64,000 nt of DNA, from contig JAJEAR010000064.1 of assembly GCA_022822665.1 (NCBI GenBank), forward strand, positions 62,001-126,000, written 5' to 3'. Every line of letters begins with the position of its first letter. Within the stretch, counting starts at the first letter, position 1. This stretch comes from Alphaproteobacteria bacterium (GTDB taxonomy: Bacteria; Pseudomonadota; Alphaproteobacteria; Thalassobaculales; Thalassobaculaceae). The notes beneath the pieces are model-generated. The model was not told where the DNA came from. It saw only the letters and a list, made by a program, of their open reading frames with translations, and made no database searches. Positions 8,909 through 19,400 of this stretch are shown one piece after another. Made by a program: the position numbers and the translations under genes.

Positions 8909-9852
8909 GTGTTCTGCAGGTTCCGTTTGCAGTCGGAATTCGAACTGTCAAGGCACGGGCCGGTTCATCTTCAATTGAACACAGGCTCCGGCTATGGCTC
9001 CACGTTCCCTTCTTCTGCACCCGCGCCATGTGCCACGCTTCACCGTGGATAGCTCAGGGCACCGCAGTCAGTGCCGGCAACGTCAGTTCCGCGAAGGCCC
9101 GCCAGCGCCACTGCAACCTTACTGAAGTAGTCTGGATCGAGCCGAATTGGCAAGGCATCACGACTCCGCCCGCAATGCCGGTGTGTCATTCCGGATCGGG
9201 CGGGCACTGCTCATGGGCGAGTGGCTCCCTCGAGAGTCTCGCATGTGCGCTGGTCTCCTCCGGCACGGGCGAAACGGGATCATGTCGCGCAGCCTGGTCC
9301 GGGCTGGTGACACTGGTTCGGCCGCAATCAAGACGTGCGCAGTTCACATCACGCCAGGGTGACGGGATCTGCACGGGGCAACAGTCAGTTCTGCGAAGGG
9401 CGCAGCGGCAGCAGCCGTTCGTCTCCCCCGGTTTGTGGCCACCGGCTGCGCGGATCTCGATGATCTGCTCCTCACAGAGCCCGGACTACCGGGACTGCTG
9501 CACTGTCCCGCTCTGCTGAACACGATCTGACCGGAAACGGGTGCCGGATCTTCCCCTCATCGGTCGTTTCCGCCGTCCCGCTCCCTGAACCGTGCGGAAC
9601 ACGGGTGCGCCTGGTCGCGTCCGGGGCTCACGGCACATTTTTCAGGTGGCCTGTCAGGGGCCCGTTGAATAGTATCCGGCCCGGTCAGGGGATGCCGGTC
9701 CCGGCCCGTTCGGGCCAGGGCACCGGAACGCCCTGGCATGCGGCGTCGCTTCGGATGTTCCGCGAACAATGCGGCCGGAAGTGGCGCTGCGTCGATTCCA
9801 AGACAGCGTAACGACTGACCTTGCCCTCTGCGGGCGCGCAGGAGACAACCAC

Positions 9853-10848
9853 ATGAGAGTACTGACACGACTGCTGATGCCGGCCCTGGCCGTGATGATG
9901 GCCATGGCAGGCGTCGCCCAGGCCCAGGAAATGAAATTCTTCCGCATCGGGACCGGCGGTGCCGGCGGCACCTACTATCCGATCGGCGGCATCATCGCCA
10001 ATGCAATCTCCAATCCGCCCGGCTCGCGTGCCTGCGACAAGGGCGGCAGCTGCGGCGTGCCGGGCCTGGTGGCCATCGCCGTATCCACCAACGCATCGGT
10101 GGCAAACATGAACGCCATCCACGCAGGCCAGCTCGATGCGGGCCTGGCCGGCGCCCAGAGCGTGACCCAGGGATTCAACGGCGAGGGCAAGTTCGTCGGC
10201 AACAAGAAGGACAAGGTACGCGTCATTGCCAACCTGTATCCCGAGGACATGCACCTGGTCACACCGAAGGGCTCGACCCTGTCCAGCCTCAAGGACCTGA
10301 ACGGCAAGCGCGTCGGCGTCGCCGCGGCCGGTTCCGGCACCCAGGTGTCAGTACGAATGATTCTCCGGCACTACGGCATCGAGGCCGACGAGAAGGAACT
10401 CGGTCTTGCCCAGAGCAGCCAGCGCCTCGCCGACGGCCAGCTTGACGCATTCTTCTATGCCGGAGGCACACCGTTCGCCGCGCTGATCCAGCTGGGTTCC
10501 ACAAAGGGTTTCGAACTCTACAGGTTCTCGGATGAAGAACGCGCGGAAATCAACAAGATCATCCCCTACTACGTCTCTTCCATGATCCCGGCCGGCACCT
10601 ACGAGACCATCAGCTATGATGTACCGACAGTCGCGGTGAACGGTCAGCTGGTGACATCCGTCGAACAGGACGAGGAACTGATCTACGAGATCACCAGGGC
10701 ACTGTGGAACAAGAACACGCGCAAGCTGCTGGACAAGGGCCATGCCAAGGGCAAGGCCATTCGCAAGGAGACCGCGCTGAAGGGTGTTCTGATCCCGCTG
10801 CACCCGGGTGCGGAGCGCTACTACAGGGAAGAAGGCATGATCAACTAG
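9853..10848 (+). CDS. TAXI-family TRAP transporter solute-binding protein
   Basis: 331 residues with a clear signal peptide (MRVLTRLLMPALAVMMAMAGVAQAQ), then FRIGTGGAGGTYYPIGG, the glycine/tyrosine motif that begins mature TAXI proteins. Further family text is ANMNAIHAGQLDAGLAGAQS and KGKRVGV-like LNGKRVGVAAAGSGTQ near residues 150-165. The ATG at 9853 is preceded by GGAG with good spacing. It binds the substrate in the periplasm and hands it to the fused permease encoded 258 bases downstream. The substrate cannot be read from sequence; the neighbouring amine-oxidising genes suggest an amino acid or N-methylated amine (inference). Confidence 0.9.
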   Translation: MRVLTRLLMPALAVMMAMAGVAQAQEMKFFRIGTGGAGGTYYPIGGIIANAISNPPGSRACDKGGSCGVPGLVAIAVSTNASVANMNAIHAGQLDAGLAGAQSVTQGFNGEGKFVGNKKDKVRVIANLYPEDMHLVTPKGSTLSSLKDLNGKRVGVAAAGSGTQVSVRMILRHYGIEADEKELGLAQSSQRLADGQLDAFFYAGGTPFAALIQLGSTKGFELYRFSDEERAEINKIIPYYVSSMIPAGTYETISYDVPTVAVNGQLVTSVEQDEELIYEITRALWNKNTRKLLDKGHAKGKAIRKETALKGVLIPLHPGAERYYREEGMIN

Positions 10849-10866
10849 GGATCACGCCGCCAGGGC

Positions 10867-10921
10867 CGGGCCCGCGTTACCGGCGCGGGCCCGACTGGTG
10901 CACGGGGCGCCTCCGTGCACC
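10867..10921 (+). promoter_or_regulatory. Tandem hairpins between TAXI binding-protein and permease genes
   Basis: Two strong inverted repeats stand in a row: CGGGCCCGCG (10867-10876) pairs with CGCGGGCCCG (10884-10893), and GGTGCACGG (10897-10905) pairs with CCGTGCACC (10913-10921). No T-tract follows. Such hairpins after a binding-protein gene commonly stabilise its mRNA or reduce read-through to the permease, giving more binding protein than permease; that role is inferred. Confidence 0.6.
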
Positions 10922-11106
10922 CGGACCAGGGTGCCGACGTCTCTTTCTCCCCGGACCCTGCCGTTTCACACCACTTCCCGGACTCGATCCGGGTACCGGG
11001 CCCGGCATTGACCGGGTGACCGCGTCGTGCGGCCCGCGGGATGACGCAGGTCAGCACCGTCCGGATCCGGGACCTGCCGGTACATTGTTCACGAGGATCC
11101 GCGCCC

Positions 11107-13197
11107 GTGGCTGAATTCGACATCAAGAAGGCCGAAGCGCTCGAGCAAAAATACGATACAGGCCTGCAGACCCGTGCCGTCGGACCCCTGATGCTGCGGT
11201 TCACGATGGCCTTCTCGGTCATCTTTGCCCTTTATCACTACCTCACGGCGGGAACGGGCGTGCCGGTTGACTACTGGCACATGGGCATTCACATGTCCGG
11301 CATCATCCTGCTCGTCTACGTCCTCTACCCGATGGTGAGGAGCGCGGGCGCGACCCGGGGGCAACCGAATACCTGGTGGCGGTTCGGCGGCGTGCCTGCA
11401 TGGGACTGGCTGTTCATCGCGGCCGGCATCGCGAGTTCGCTCTATATCGGCCTCACCTGGTACGAGATCGACTTCGAACTCTTCGGCTGGCGCTTCTTTC
11501 TGCCCGAACAGGTTATCCGGCAGGGCAATCCCGCGCCCGTCGACGTGGTGTTCGGAACCATCCTGATCGTCGTGCTGCTTGAGGCAGTGCGCCGCTCGCT
11601 CGGCATCATCGTGCCCGTGATCATCTGCGTATTCACCGGCTACGCCGTATTCGGACAGTACATCCCGGTCCAGATCCTGATGCATCCCGGCATCACCTGG
11701 GCACAGTTCATCAACAACATGTACTTTCCCGCCGAAGGCATCTTCGGTGTCACCTTGTGGATCGTGTCCACGGTGGTGTTCCACTTCGTGCTCTTCGGCG
11801 TGCTTGCGCAGCGCATGGGGCTCGGACAGTTCTTTGTCGACATCGCCACGGTCATTGCCGGTCGTCACACGGGCGGCCTGGCCAAGGTGAGCGTGGTGTC
11901 ATCCGCCTTCTTCGGGACCATTTCGGGCTCGTCCATCGCCAACACCGTCTCCACCGGGTCCCTGACCATCCCGAACATGAAGCGGATGGGCTACCCGGGC
12001 CACCTCGCCGGCGGCGTGGAGGCCGCGGCCAGTGCCGGGGGCCAGATCACGCCACCCATCATGGGCGCCGCCGCCTTCGTCATGGCGGAGTTCCTCGAAG
12101 TGCCCTACACCACGGTGGTGCTCGCCGCCCTGGTGCCCGCGGCGATGCACTACGTGGGCGTGCTGTCCATCGTTCACTTCCATGCGAAGCGCCTGGGGCT
12201 CAAGGGCCTGCCGCGCGAGGAGATCCCGCGGCTCACCAGGGTTATCAGGCGGGGCTGGCCCACGGCGGTGCCCCTCGTGGTGCTGATCTACGTCCTGTTC
12301 AGCGGCTACTCGCCGCACATGGCGGCCTTCTGGGGCATCACCTCGGCCATGATCATCGGGTTCATCAATCCGATGCACCGCCTCAGCCTGGGCGACGTCA
12401 TCGACGGCTGCATCATGGGCGTGAAGTATGCCCTGGCGGTGGGCGCGGTGTGCGCCGCCATCGGCATCGTCGTCGGCGTGGTCAACTCCACCGGCCTGGG
12501 CTTCAGGCTGGGTTTCATGGTGACCAACAGTGCGCTGACCCTCGCCGAAACGATCCAGCCGGTTCTCGCCTGGATCCCGCTGGCGAACTTCGAACTGCAG
12601 GGCATCACCCTGTTCGTATCGCTGATCCTGATCGCTGTTACCTGCATCCTGATGGGAGCCGGACTGCCGACAACGGCGCTCTACATCATGCTGGCCACCG
12701 TCGCGCAGCCGGCCCTGGGCGATCTTGGCGTTCCGGCACTCGCCTCGCACCTGTTCGTGCTCTACTACGGCGTCATCTCCGAAATCACGCCACCGGTGTG
12801 CGCGTCGGCATATGCCGCTGCCGGCATCGCAGGCGCGAACCCCTTCCGCACGGGCGTGTCGGCCTTCTCGCTCGGGATTGCCAAGCTCATGGTGCCGATG
12901 GTGTTCGTCTACTCCCCGGCAATGCTGATCGTGGTGGAGGACCACTTCACCTGGGCGGCGTTCGCGGGCACCGTTGCCACCTGCACCGTCGGTGTGTTCA
13001 TGGTGGCCACCTCGGTCGCCGGCTACTTCCTCGCTCCCATGCGGGGTGTCTCGCGAACCGCGATGGCGCTGGGCGGCGTGCTGATGGTGGCACCCGGGAC
13101 AAACAGCGATCTCTACGCCGCGGCGATCGTGGCTCCGGTCGTGATCCTCCAGGTACTGTCGATGCGCCGTGCGCGCGCGACCGTTGCCGGGAACTGA
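11107..13197 (+). CDS. TRAP transporter fused DctQM permease (TAXI type)
   Basis: 696 residues from a GTG at 11107, preceded by GAGGAT. An in-frame ATG at 11041 would add a 22-residue hydrophilic tail without family resemblance. The protein is almost entirely hydrophobic: about four helices forming the DctQ-like part (to about residue 170), then the DctM-like domain with SSAFFGTISGSSIANTVSTG (about 265-285) and GAGLPTTALYIMLA near residue 518. Length and order match TAXI-associated fused permeases. Together with the upstream binding protein it makes a complete Na+ or H+-driven secondary importer in the inner membrane. Confidence 0.92.
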   Translation: MAEFDIKKAEALEQKYDTGLQTRAVGPLMLRFTMAFSVIFALYHYLTAGTGVPVDYWHMGIHMSGIILLVYVLYPMVRSAGATRGQPNTWWRFGGVPAWDWLFIAAGIASSLYIGLTWYEIDFELFGWRFFLPEQVIRQGNPAPVDVVFGTILIVVLLEAVRRSLGIIVPVIICVFTGYAVFGQYIPVQILMHPGITWAQFINNMYFPAEGIFGVTLWIVSTVVFHFVLFGVLAQRMGLGQFFVDIATVIAGRHTGGLAKVSVVSSAFFGTISGSSIANTVSTGSLTIPNMKRMGYPGHLAGGVEAAASAGGQITPPIMGAAAFVMAEFLEVPYTTVVLAALVPAAMHYVGVLSIVHFHAKRLGLKGLPREEIPRLTRVIRRGWPTAVPLVVLIYVLFSGYSPHMAAFWGITSAMIIGFINPMHRLSLGDVIDGCIMGVKYALAVGAVCAAIGIVVGVVNSTGLGFRLGFMVTNSALTLAETIQPVLAWIPLANFELQGITLFVSLILIAVTCILMGAGLPTTALYIMLATVAQPALGDLGVPALASHLFVLYYGVISEITPPVCASAYAAAGIAGANPFRTGVSAFSLGIAKLMVPMVFVYSPAMLIVVEDHFTWAAFAGTVATCTVGVFMVATSVAGYFLAPMRGVSRTAMALGGVLMVAPGTNSDLYAAAIVAPVVILQVLSMRRARATVAGN

Positions 13198-13270
13198 ACC
13201 GGCCGGGCGGAGTGGCCGCGGCACGCCGCGAACCCCGTGCCACACGCCCCGGGGCAAACGAGGAGCGACA

Positions 13271-14422
13271 ATGAGTGACGTCATCATAGTCGGAGGCGGG
13301 ATCAGCGGCGTGTGCGCCGCCTGGGAGATGGCACGCGCCGGCCTCGACGTTCGCCTGTTTGAAGCCGGATCACTGGCGGCAATGGCGTCGGGCCGGACCC
13401 AGGGCGGCGTGCGTCAGTCGGGGCGCGATCCCGCCGAGCTGCCGCTTGCCCGCGCCGCGGTCCGGCGCTGGCAGTCGCTCGCCGCCGAACTGGGCGAGGA
13501 CGTGGAGTACCGTCAGGGCGGAAACCTGCGGGTGGCCCGCAGTGACGATGAAGTGCCGCGTATCCAGGCAATGGTGAACGAGCAGCGTGCCCTGGGCCTG
13601 GAACTCGAGTACCTGGATGACCGCGCCGACCTGCGCGCCCTCGCGCCCTGGCTCAGCGAGGAGGTGCGTGCCGCTTCCTTCTGCCCCACGGACGGCCAGG
13701 CGAACCCGGTACGCGCGGTGAACGCCTTCGCGCGCGCCGCCGGGAGCGCCGGTGCGACCATCGACCTGCAGGAACCGGTACGCGCGGTGCACTTCGAGGA
13801 CGGAAGGGTTCGCGGCGTGGTCACGCGACACGGCCTCGTCGAGGCGCCATGGGTTGTGCTCGCCGCCGGGATCCACACACCCGAACTGCTCGCACCGCTG
13901 GGCCTGCACTTCCCTCTCGAAATCCACCACGTCGCGGTCCTGCAGACGGTCCCGGTGCCACACCGGATGGACCAGGTGTTCGGAACCGCTGCCGGGGACG
14001 GGTCCGGGCGCCAGCAGGTGGACGGCCGGCTGCGGGTAACCTCGGGAGTGCAACCCTGGTTCCTGGCGGGTGGCTCGTGGAGCGACGACGACGTGCTGCC
14101 CGCCGCCGGGACTGTGGCCGCGGTCGTGGAACGCGCGTCCCGGGTCATCAGGGACTTCGACCGGGTCCCGCTGGCGCGGGTGTGGGGCGGCCTGATCGAC
14201 AAGACCCCCGATGCCCTTCCGGTGCTGGACGCTCCACGGGCCGTTCCGGGTCTCGTCGTGGCTGCCGGTTTCTCCGGGCACGGGTTTGCCCTGGGTCCTG
14301 TCACCGGCGAAATTCTGCGCGACCTGTGTCTGGGCGAAGAGCCCGATTTTGACCTGGCGCCTTTCCGGCTGTCACGATTCAACAGTGCGATGGCGTCACA
14401 CGACCTTGAACTCCTCGGATGA
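13271..14422 (+). CDS. FAD-dependent oxidoreductase, glycine/D-amino-acid oxidase (DAO) family
   Basis: 383 residues. The N-terminal dinucleotide-binding fold is plain: DVIIVGGGISGVCAAWEMARAG (GxGxxG at about residues 8-13) ending in the FEAG acid. RTQGGVRQSGR (about 37-47) is the FAD-contacting segment, and near the C-terminus VAAGFSGHGFALGP is the typical second FAD motif. Length fits the SoxB/DadA/ThiO-like DAO group. AGGAGCGACA precedes the ATG. It follows the TRAP permease by 73 bases and is probably co-transcribed, so it likely oxidises the imported amine or amino acid. The substrate is not decided by sequence. Confidence 0.85.
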   Translation: MSDVIIVGGGISGVCAAWEMARAGLDVRLFEAGSLAAMASGRTQGGVRQSGRDPAELPLARAAVRRWQSLAAELGEDVEYRQGGNLRVARSDDEVPRIQAMVNEQRALGLELEYLDDRADLRALAPWLSEEVRAASFCPTDGQANPVRAVNAFARAAGSAGATIDLQEPVRAVHFEDGRVRGVVTRHGLVEAPWVVLAAGIHTPELLAPLGLHFPLEIHHVAVLQTVPVPHRMDQVFGTAAGDGSGRQQVDGRLRVTSGVQPWFLAGGSWSDDDVLPAAGTVAAVVERASRVIRDFDRVPLARVWGGLIDKTPDALPVLDAPRAVPGLVVAAGFSGHGFALGPVTGEILRDLCLGEEPDFDLAPFRLSRFNSAMASHDLELLG

Positions 14423-14853
14423 GGCCGCGGCGGGGAGCAGGACGCACCCGTCTTCCAGCCGGCGCCATCCGGTCCGAATCCATGATGACACGTCCAGGAA
14501 AGGCGGACAGGCAGGGCAGCACGGTACCCCGGCCCCATGGCGCAACCGAACAGCGCGACAGGTCGGTGACACATGTTCCCCGGGCCCGGTGTGCTGATCC
14601 GTCACCGGCACCTGTCCGTCTCCTCCCGCGGCTCTTTGCGCTCACGGGCCCGGGCCGCGACCACTGGCCGGTGCGGCACCACGCGGGGCGATCGCGATGA
14701 AAGGGCAGGGCTGAAGGTCCGGTCGCGATGGTGCCGTCATTGACCGGTTCCGGCAGCGGCCTGCACGTCGCGCCTGTCAACACGGCCGCCGGAATGGTAT
14801 GTAGGCGCGTTTTCGCCCGGCGCGCCCGGGCTCCGATCCCTGCGGGGGGCTGC
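14423..14853. other. Intergenic, no gene recognised
   Basis: These 431 bases before soxB are expected to hold the sox operon promoter. I see no convincing -35/-10 pair, no T-tract terminator and no recognisable protein motif on either strand. Confidence 0.4.
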
Positions 14854-16110
14854 ATGGCCGAGTATTCCGTCTTCTCGCTGGTACGGCACGCGCTCAGCGG
14901 ACACCGGTCATGGAACCGCGCCTGGCGGGATCCCGAGCCGCGCCGGCACTACGACGTCATCATCGTCGGCGGCGGCGGGCACGGCATGGCCACCGCCTAC
15001 TATCTCGCCAGCCTGCACGGGGTGCGCAGCATCGCGGTTCTCGAGAAGGGCTGGCTCGGCGGCGGCAACACCGGCCGGAACACCACCATCGTGCGTTCGA
15101 ACTACATGCTCGACGAGAACGCGCACTTCTACGAGAAGTCGCTGCAGTTGTGGGAAGGACTGAGCCGGGACCTGAACTTCAACGTCATGTTCAGCCAGCG
15201 CGGTGTTCTCAACCTCGGCCATTCCGACGGCCAGATGGACAGTTTCGCGCGCCGTGGCAACGCCATGCGGCTGAACGGCATCGATGCCGAACTGCTCGAC
15301 CGCGACCAGGTTCGGCGCATGGTGCCCTACCTCGACTTCTCCCAGAACGCCCGGTTCCCGATCAGGGGCGGCCTGCTGCAGCCGCGCGGCGGCACCGCCC
15401 GTCATGACGCCGTCGCCTGGGGTCTGGCGCGCGCCGCCGACCGGCACGGCGTCGACATCATCCAGAACTGCGAAGTGACCGGGTTCGAGATGTCGGGCAA
15501 CCGCATCCGCGCAGTCGAGACCAGCCGCGGCACGATCGGCTGCGACCGGATCGGGTTCGCCGTCGCCGGCCACACCGGTCACCTGGCCGCGAAGCTGGGG
15601 TTGCGCCTGCCGATCGAGACCCACGTGCTGCAGGCCTGCGTGAGCGAACCGGTCAAGCCGATGATCGACAGCGTGGTCACCTTCGGCGTCGGGCACTTCT
15701 ACGTCAGCCAGTCCGACAAGGGCGGCCTGGTGTTCGGCGGCGATCTCGACATGTACAACTCCTACGCCCAGCGCGGAAACATGCCGCTGATCGAACACGT
15801 CATAAGTGCCGGCGTCTCCATGATTCCGAGCCTGTCGCGCCTGCGGGTGCTGCGGACCTGGGGCGGCGTCATGGACATGTCGATGGACGGCAGCCCCATC
15901 ATCGGGCTGTCACCGATCGACAACCTGTACCTGAACTGCGGCTGGTGCTACGGCGGGTTCAAGGCCACCCCGGGCTCGGGCTGGGTCTTCGCCCATACGA
16001 TCGCCACCGGCGCCCCGCATCCCCTGAACTCCCGGCTGTCGCTCGACCGGTTCAGCCGCGGCCGCATGGTCGACGAACCCGGAGCCGGTCCGTTCCCGAA
16101 CCGGCACTGA
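14854..16110 (+). CDS. soxB: Sarcosine oxidase, beta subunit (heterotetrameric)
   Basis: 418 residues. The FAD fold YDVIIVGGGGHGMATAYYLA (about 32-51) is followed by LEKGWLGGGNTGRNTTIVRSNY, characteristic of SoxB. The segment GGTARHDAVAWG (His184) lies where heterotetrameric enzymes attach FMN covalently to a histidine. The C-terminal GWCYGGFKATPGSG is the second flavin motif. The beta subunit oxidatively demethylates sarcosine to glycine. A G-rich ribosome-binding site precedes the ATG at 14854. The gene order soxB-soxD-soxA-soxG that follows is the canonical operon. Confidence 0.95.
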   Translation: MAEYSVFSLVRHALSGHRSWNRAWRDPEPRRHYDVIIVGGGGHGMATAYYLASLHGVRSIAVLEKGWLGGGNTGRNTTIVRSNYMLDENAHFYEKSLQLWEGLSRDLNFNVMFSQRGVLNLGHSDGQMDSFARRGNAMRLNGIDAELLDRDQVRRMVPYLDFSQNARFPIRGGLLQPRGGTARHDAVAWGLARAADRHGVDIIQNCEVTGFEMSGNRIRAVETSRGTIGCDRIGFAVAGHTGHLAAKLGLRLPIETHVLQACVSEPVKPMIDSVVTFGVGHFYVSQSDKGGLVFGGDLDMYNSYAQRGNMPLIEHVISAGVSMIPSLSRLRVLRTWGGVMDMSMDGSPIIGLSPIDNLYLNCGWCYGGFKATPGSGWVFAHTIATGAPHPLNSRLSLDRFSRGRMVDEPGAGPFPNRH

Positions 16111-16130
16111 CCCGTACAGGACAACTGCCC

Positions 16131-16406
16131 ATGATCCGGATCACCTGCCCCTACTGCGGCCCCCGGGACCACCAGGAATTTGCCTATGTCGGCGACGCGA
16201 CCCTGACCCGTCCGTCGGACGATGCCGGGGCGGATGCCTGGTACGACTTCGTCTACCTGCGCGACAATCCACGCGGGCCGCATCTCGAGTACTGGCAGCA
16301 CGTCCACGGCTGCCGCGCCTTCGTCAAGGTGCTGCGTGACACGCTTACCCACGAGGTCCTCGCCACCGGGACTGCGGCCGACGACCTGGTGGCGGGAGGA
16401 CGGTGA
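16131..16406 (+). CDS. soxD: Sarcosine oxidase, delta subunit
   Basis: 91 residues, the usual size. CPYC (Cys6, Cys9) and the HVHGC segment (57-61) supply the zinc site known in the delta subunit. EYWQHVHGCRAFVKVLRDT is near-diagnostic of SoxD. The gene lies 20 bases after soxB and its TGA overlaps the GTG of soxA. The delta subunit is structural in the alpha-beta-gamma-delta complex. Confidence 0.95.
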   Translation: MIRITCPYCGPRDHQEFAYVGDATLTRPSDDAGADAWYDFVYLRDNPRGPHLEYWQHVHGCRAFVKVLRDTLTHEVLATGTAADDLVAGGR

Positions 16407-19400
16407 CCGTGCTGAAGCTGCAGAAACCCAGCCAGCCGTTCCGCCTCGAGGAGGGCGGCGAGATCGACCGGCTCGCCCCGCTGGCGTTCCGCTTCGACAA
16501 CCGGCGCTGCATCGGCTACCGCGGCGATACCCTGGCATCGGCCCTGCTGGCGAACGGCGTGCGACTGGTCGGCCGCAGCTTCAAGTACCACCGCCCCCGC
16601 GGCATCTACACCGACGGTTCCGACGAACCCAACGCGCTGGTCGAACTCAGGACCGGCGACCGGCGCGAGCCCAATACCCGTGCAACCACCATCGAGCTGT
16701 TTGCCGGTCTCGAGGCCCGCAGCCAGAACCGCTGGCCCAACCTGCAGACCGATATCATGCAGGTCACCTCGCTGTTCGCACCGATCATCCCGGCCGGGTT
16801 CTACTACAAGACCTTCATGGGCATGCCGGGCTGGCGGTTCTACGAGCACTTCATCCGCAGGGCCGCCGGCCTCGGGCGCCCGACCGCGGACCCCGATCCC
16901 GATCGCTACGACCGCATGCACGCCTTCTGCGACGTCCTGGTGGTGGGCGCGGGACCGGCGGGGCTCGCCGCCGCACTCGCCGCCGGCAGGGCCGGTGCCC
17001 GGGTCATGCTGCTCGAGGAGAGCGATGCCCCGGGCGGCCGGCTGCGCGCGGATCGCGAACGCCTCGACGGGGCACCGGCACGCGAGTGGGTCACCCGCAC
17101 CGTGGACGAACTCGACGCCATGCCCGACGTCACGGTCCTCACCCGGACCACAGGGTTCGGGCATTACGACGGTACGGTGATTTCGGCACTGGAGCGGGTC
17201 GCGGACCACAAGCCGGTCCCCGACCCCTTCGAGGTCCGCCAGCGCGTCTGGCACATCCGGGCCCGGCGCGTGGTCCTGGCGACGGGCGCCAGCGAACGCC
17301 CGCTGGTCTTTGCCGGCAACGACCGGCCCGGCGTGATGCTGGCCGGGGCGGCCCGCAGCTACGTAAACCGCTTCGCGGTCAGGCCCGGCAGCCGCGCGGC
17401 GGTGTTCGCCAACAACGATGACGGATACCGCACCGCCATCGACCTGGCGCGCGCCGGGATCGAGGTGCGCACCGTGATCGACTGCCGCGCCGGCGGCCAG
17501 GGAGCGGGGCGCGAGCAGGCCGCCGCGCTCGGCATCGAGTGTCTCGACGCCACTGCCGTCACCGCGACGCACGGCCACCTCGGGCTCACCGGGATCGAGA
17601 CCGCGCAGCTGTCAGCCGACGGACGCGGCATCATCGGCCAGCCCCGGCTCCACTCGGTCGACCTGCTGGCCGTTGCCGGGGGCTGGAGCCCGAATATCCA
17701 GCTTCACGGCCATATCGGGGCCGCGCCGGTCTACGATGCGGAGCTTGCCGGTTTCGTGGCCGGTTCCGGGCCCGGGGCATCGCGTTCGGCCGGAGCCGTC
17801 AACGGCGCCTGGAGCCTCGGCGAGTGTCTGCGTCAGGGCAGCGACGCCGGCGGCGAGGCCGCGCGGCTGCTCGGGTTCAACCCCGGCGCGCCGGAGCTTC
17901 CCGTCACCGAGGAAGCGCCGGTGGGCCCGATCCGCCCGATGTGGCGGCTGCCCGGCAGGGGGAAGAAGTTCGTCGACCTGCAGGACGACGTCACCGTCGA
18001 CGATATCGAGCTCGCACATCGCGAGGGCTACCAGTCGGTTGAGCACCTGAAGCGCTACACCACCCTCGGCATGGGCACCGACCAGGGCCGGACCTCTTCC
18101 GTGAACGGTCTTGCGATCATGGCCGAGGAACGCGGCATTGCCGTCGCCGAGGCCGGCATTACCAGGTCACGCCCGCCGGTGGTTCCGGTCGCTCTCGGCG
18201 CCATTGCCGCCGGCGACGTCGGCATGCACTTCGCACCGACGCGGCGCACGCCGATGCACGACTGGCACGAGGCCAACGGCGCCGTGTTCGATCACGCCGG
18301 CCACTGGCTGCGGCCGCAGTACTACCTCAGGCCCGGCGAGGACGCGGGAGACATGAACCGGGCGATCGCGCGCGAGGTCATCGGCACCCGAAGTGCCGTC
18401 GGCATGGTCGATGTCTCCACCCTGGGCAAGATCGATATCCAGGGACGCGACGCGGCCGAATTCCTGAACCGGGTCTACATCAACGGCTGGAGCACGCTGC
18501 CGGTCGGACGCGCCCGCTACGGGCTGATGCAGCGCGAGGACGGGATCGTGTTCGATGACGGAACCACCTCGCGCGTCGGCGAGCACCGCTACTTCATGAC
18601 AACCACCACGGCGAATGCCGGCATGGTGATGGCCCACCTTGAGGAATACCTGGGGGTGCACTGGCGCGACCTTGATGTCACCCTCGCCTCGGTCACCGAG
18701 CAGTGGGGTACGCTGGCGCTTGCCGGGCCCCGCAGCCGTGACGTGCTGGCCCGGGTGGTGGACGGTCTCGACGTCTCGGACGAGGGGTTGCCCTACATGG
18801 GAGTGCGTGACGCCTCGATCGCCGGTGTTGCCGTACGGCTGTTCCGGATCAGCTTTTCCGGAGAACTCGCCTACGAGGTCGCCGCACCGGCAGACCACGC
18901 CGCCCGCGTCTGGGAGGTCCTGGTCGACGCCGGCGCCGGGCACGGGCTCATTCCGTACGGCACCGAGGCCATGGGCATCATGCGCATCGAGAAGGGCCAT
19001 GTCGCCGGCGGCGAGCTCGATGGCAGGACCACGGCGGTCGATCTCGGACTCGGGCGCATGGTCAGCCGCAGGAAGTTCCACATCGGCCACGCGATGGCCG
19101 GGCGGGACGGTCTCACCGCCGCCTCGCGGCCGGGGTTCGTGGGACTGGTCCCGGTCGATTCCGTCTCCCGGCCGCGGGCAGGCTCGATCCTGGTCGCCGA
19201 TCCGCAGGCCCGTCCGCCAGTCGACAAGCTCGGCCATGTCTCCTCCAGCGCCTGGCTCAGCCCCAGTCTGCCGCACCCGATCGCGCTCGGGTTCGTGAAG
19301 GGCGGGCGCGAGCGGATCGGATCGACAGTGTGGGCCATGTTCCCGATGAGGAACGAGGCCATCGAGGTCAGGGTGGTGGATCCGGTGTTCCTGGATCCCG

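Larger units (their letters stand above)
8822..9852. other. Long intergenic region upstream of the ATPase operon and TAXI-TRAP operon
   Basis: About 1030 bases lie between divergent genes and should carry both promoters. Seen: a perfect 7-bp inverted repeat (8892-8898 / 8902-8908) in the ATPase leader, a TTCAATTGAA palindrome at 8970-8979, and an imperfect 23/24-base direct repeat (9076-9098 and 9377-9400). No open frame here has recognisable motifs, and no RNA gene was recognised. Confidence 0.5.
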
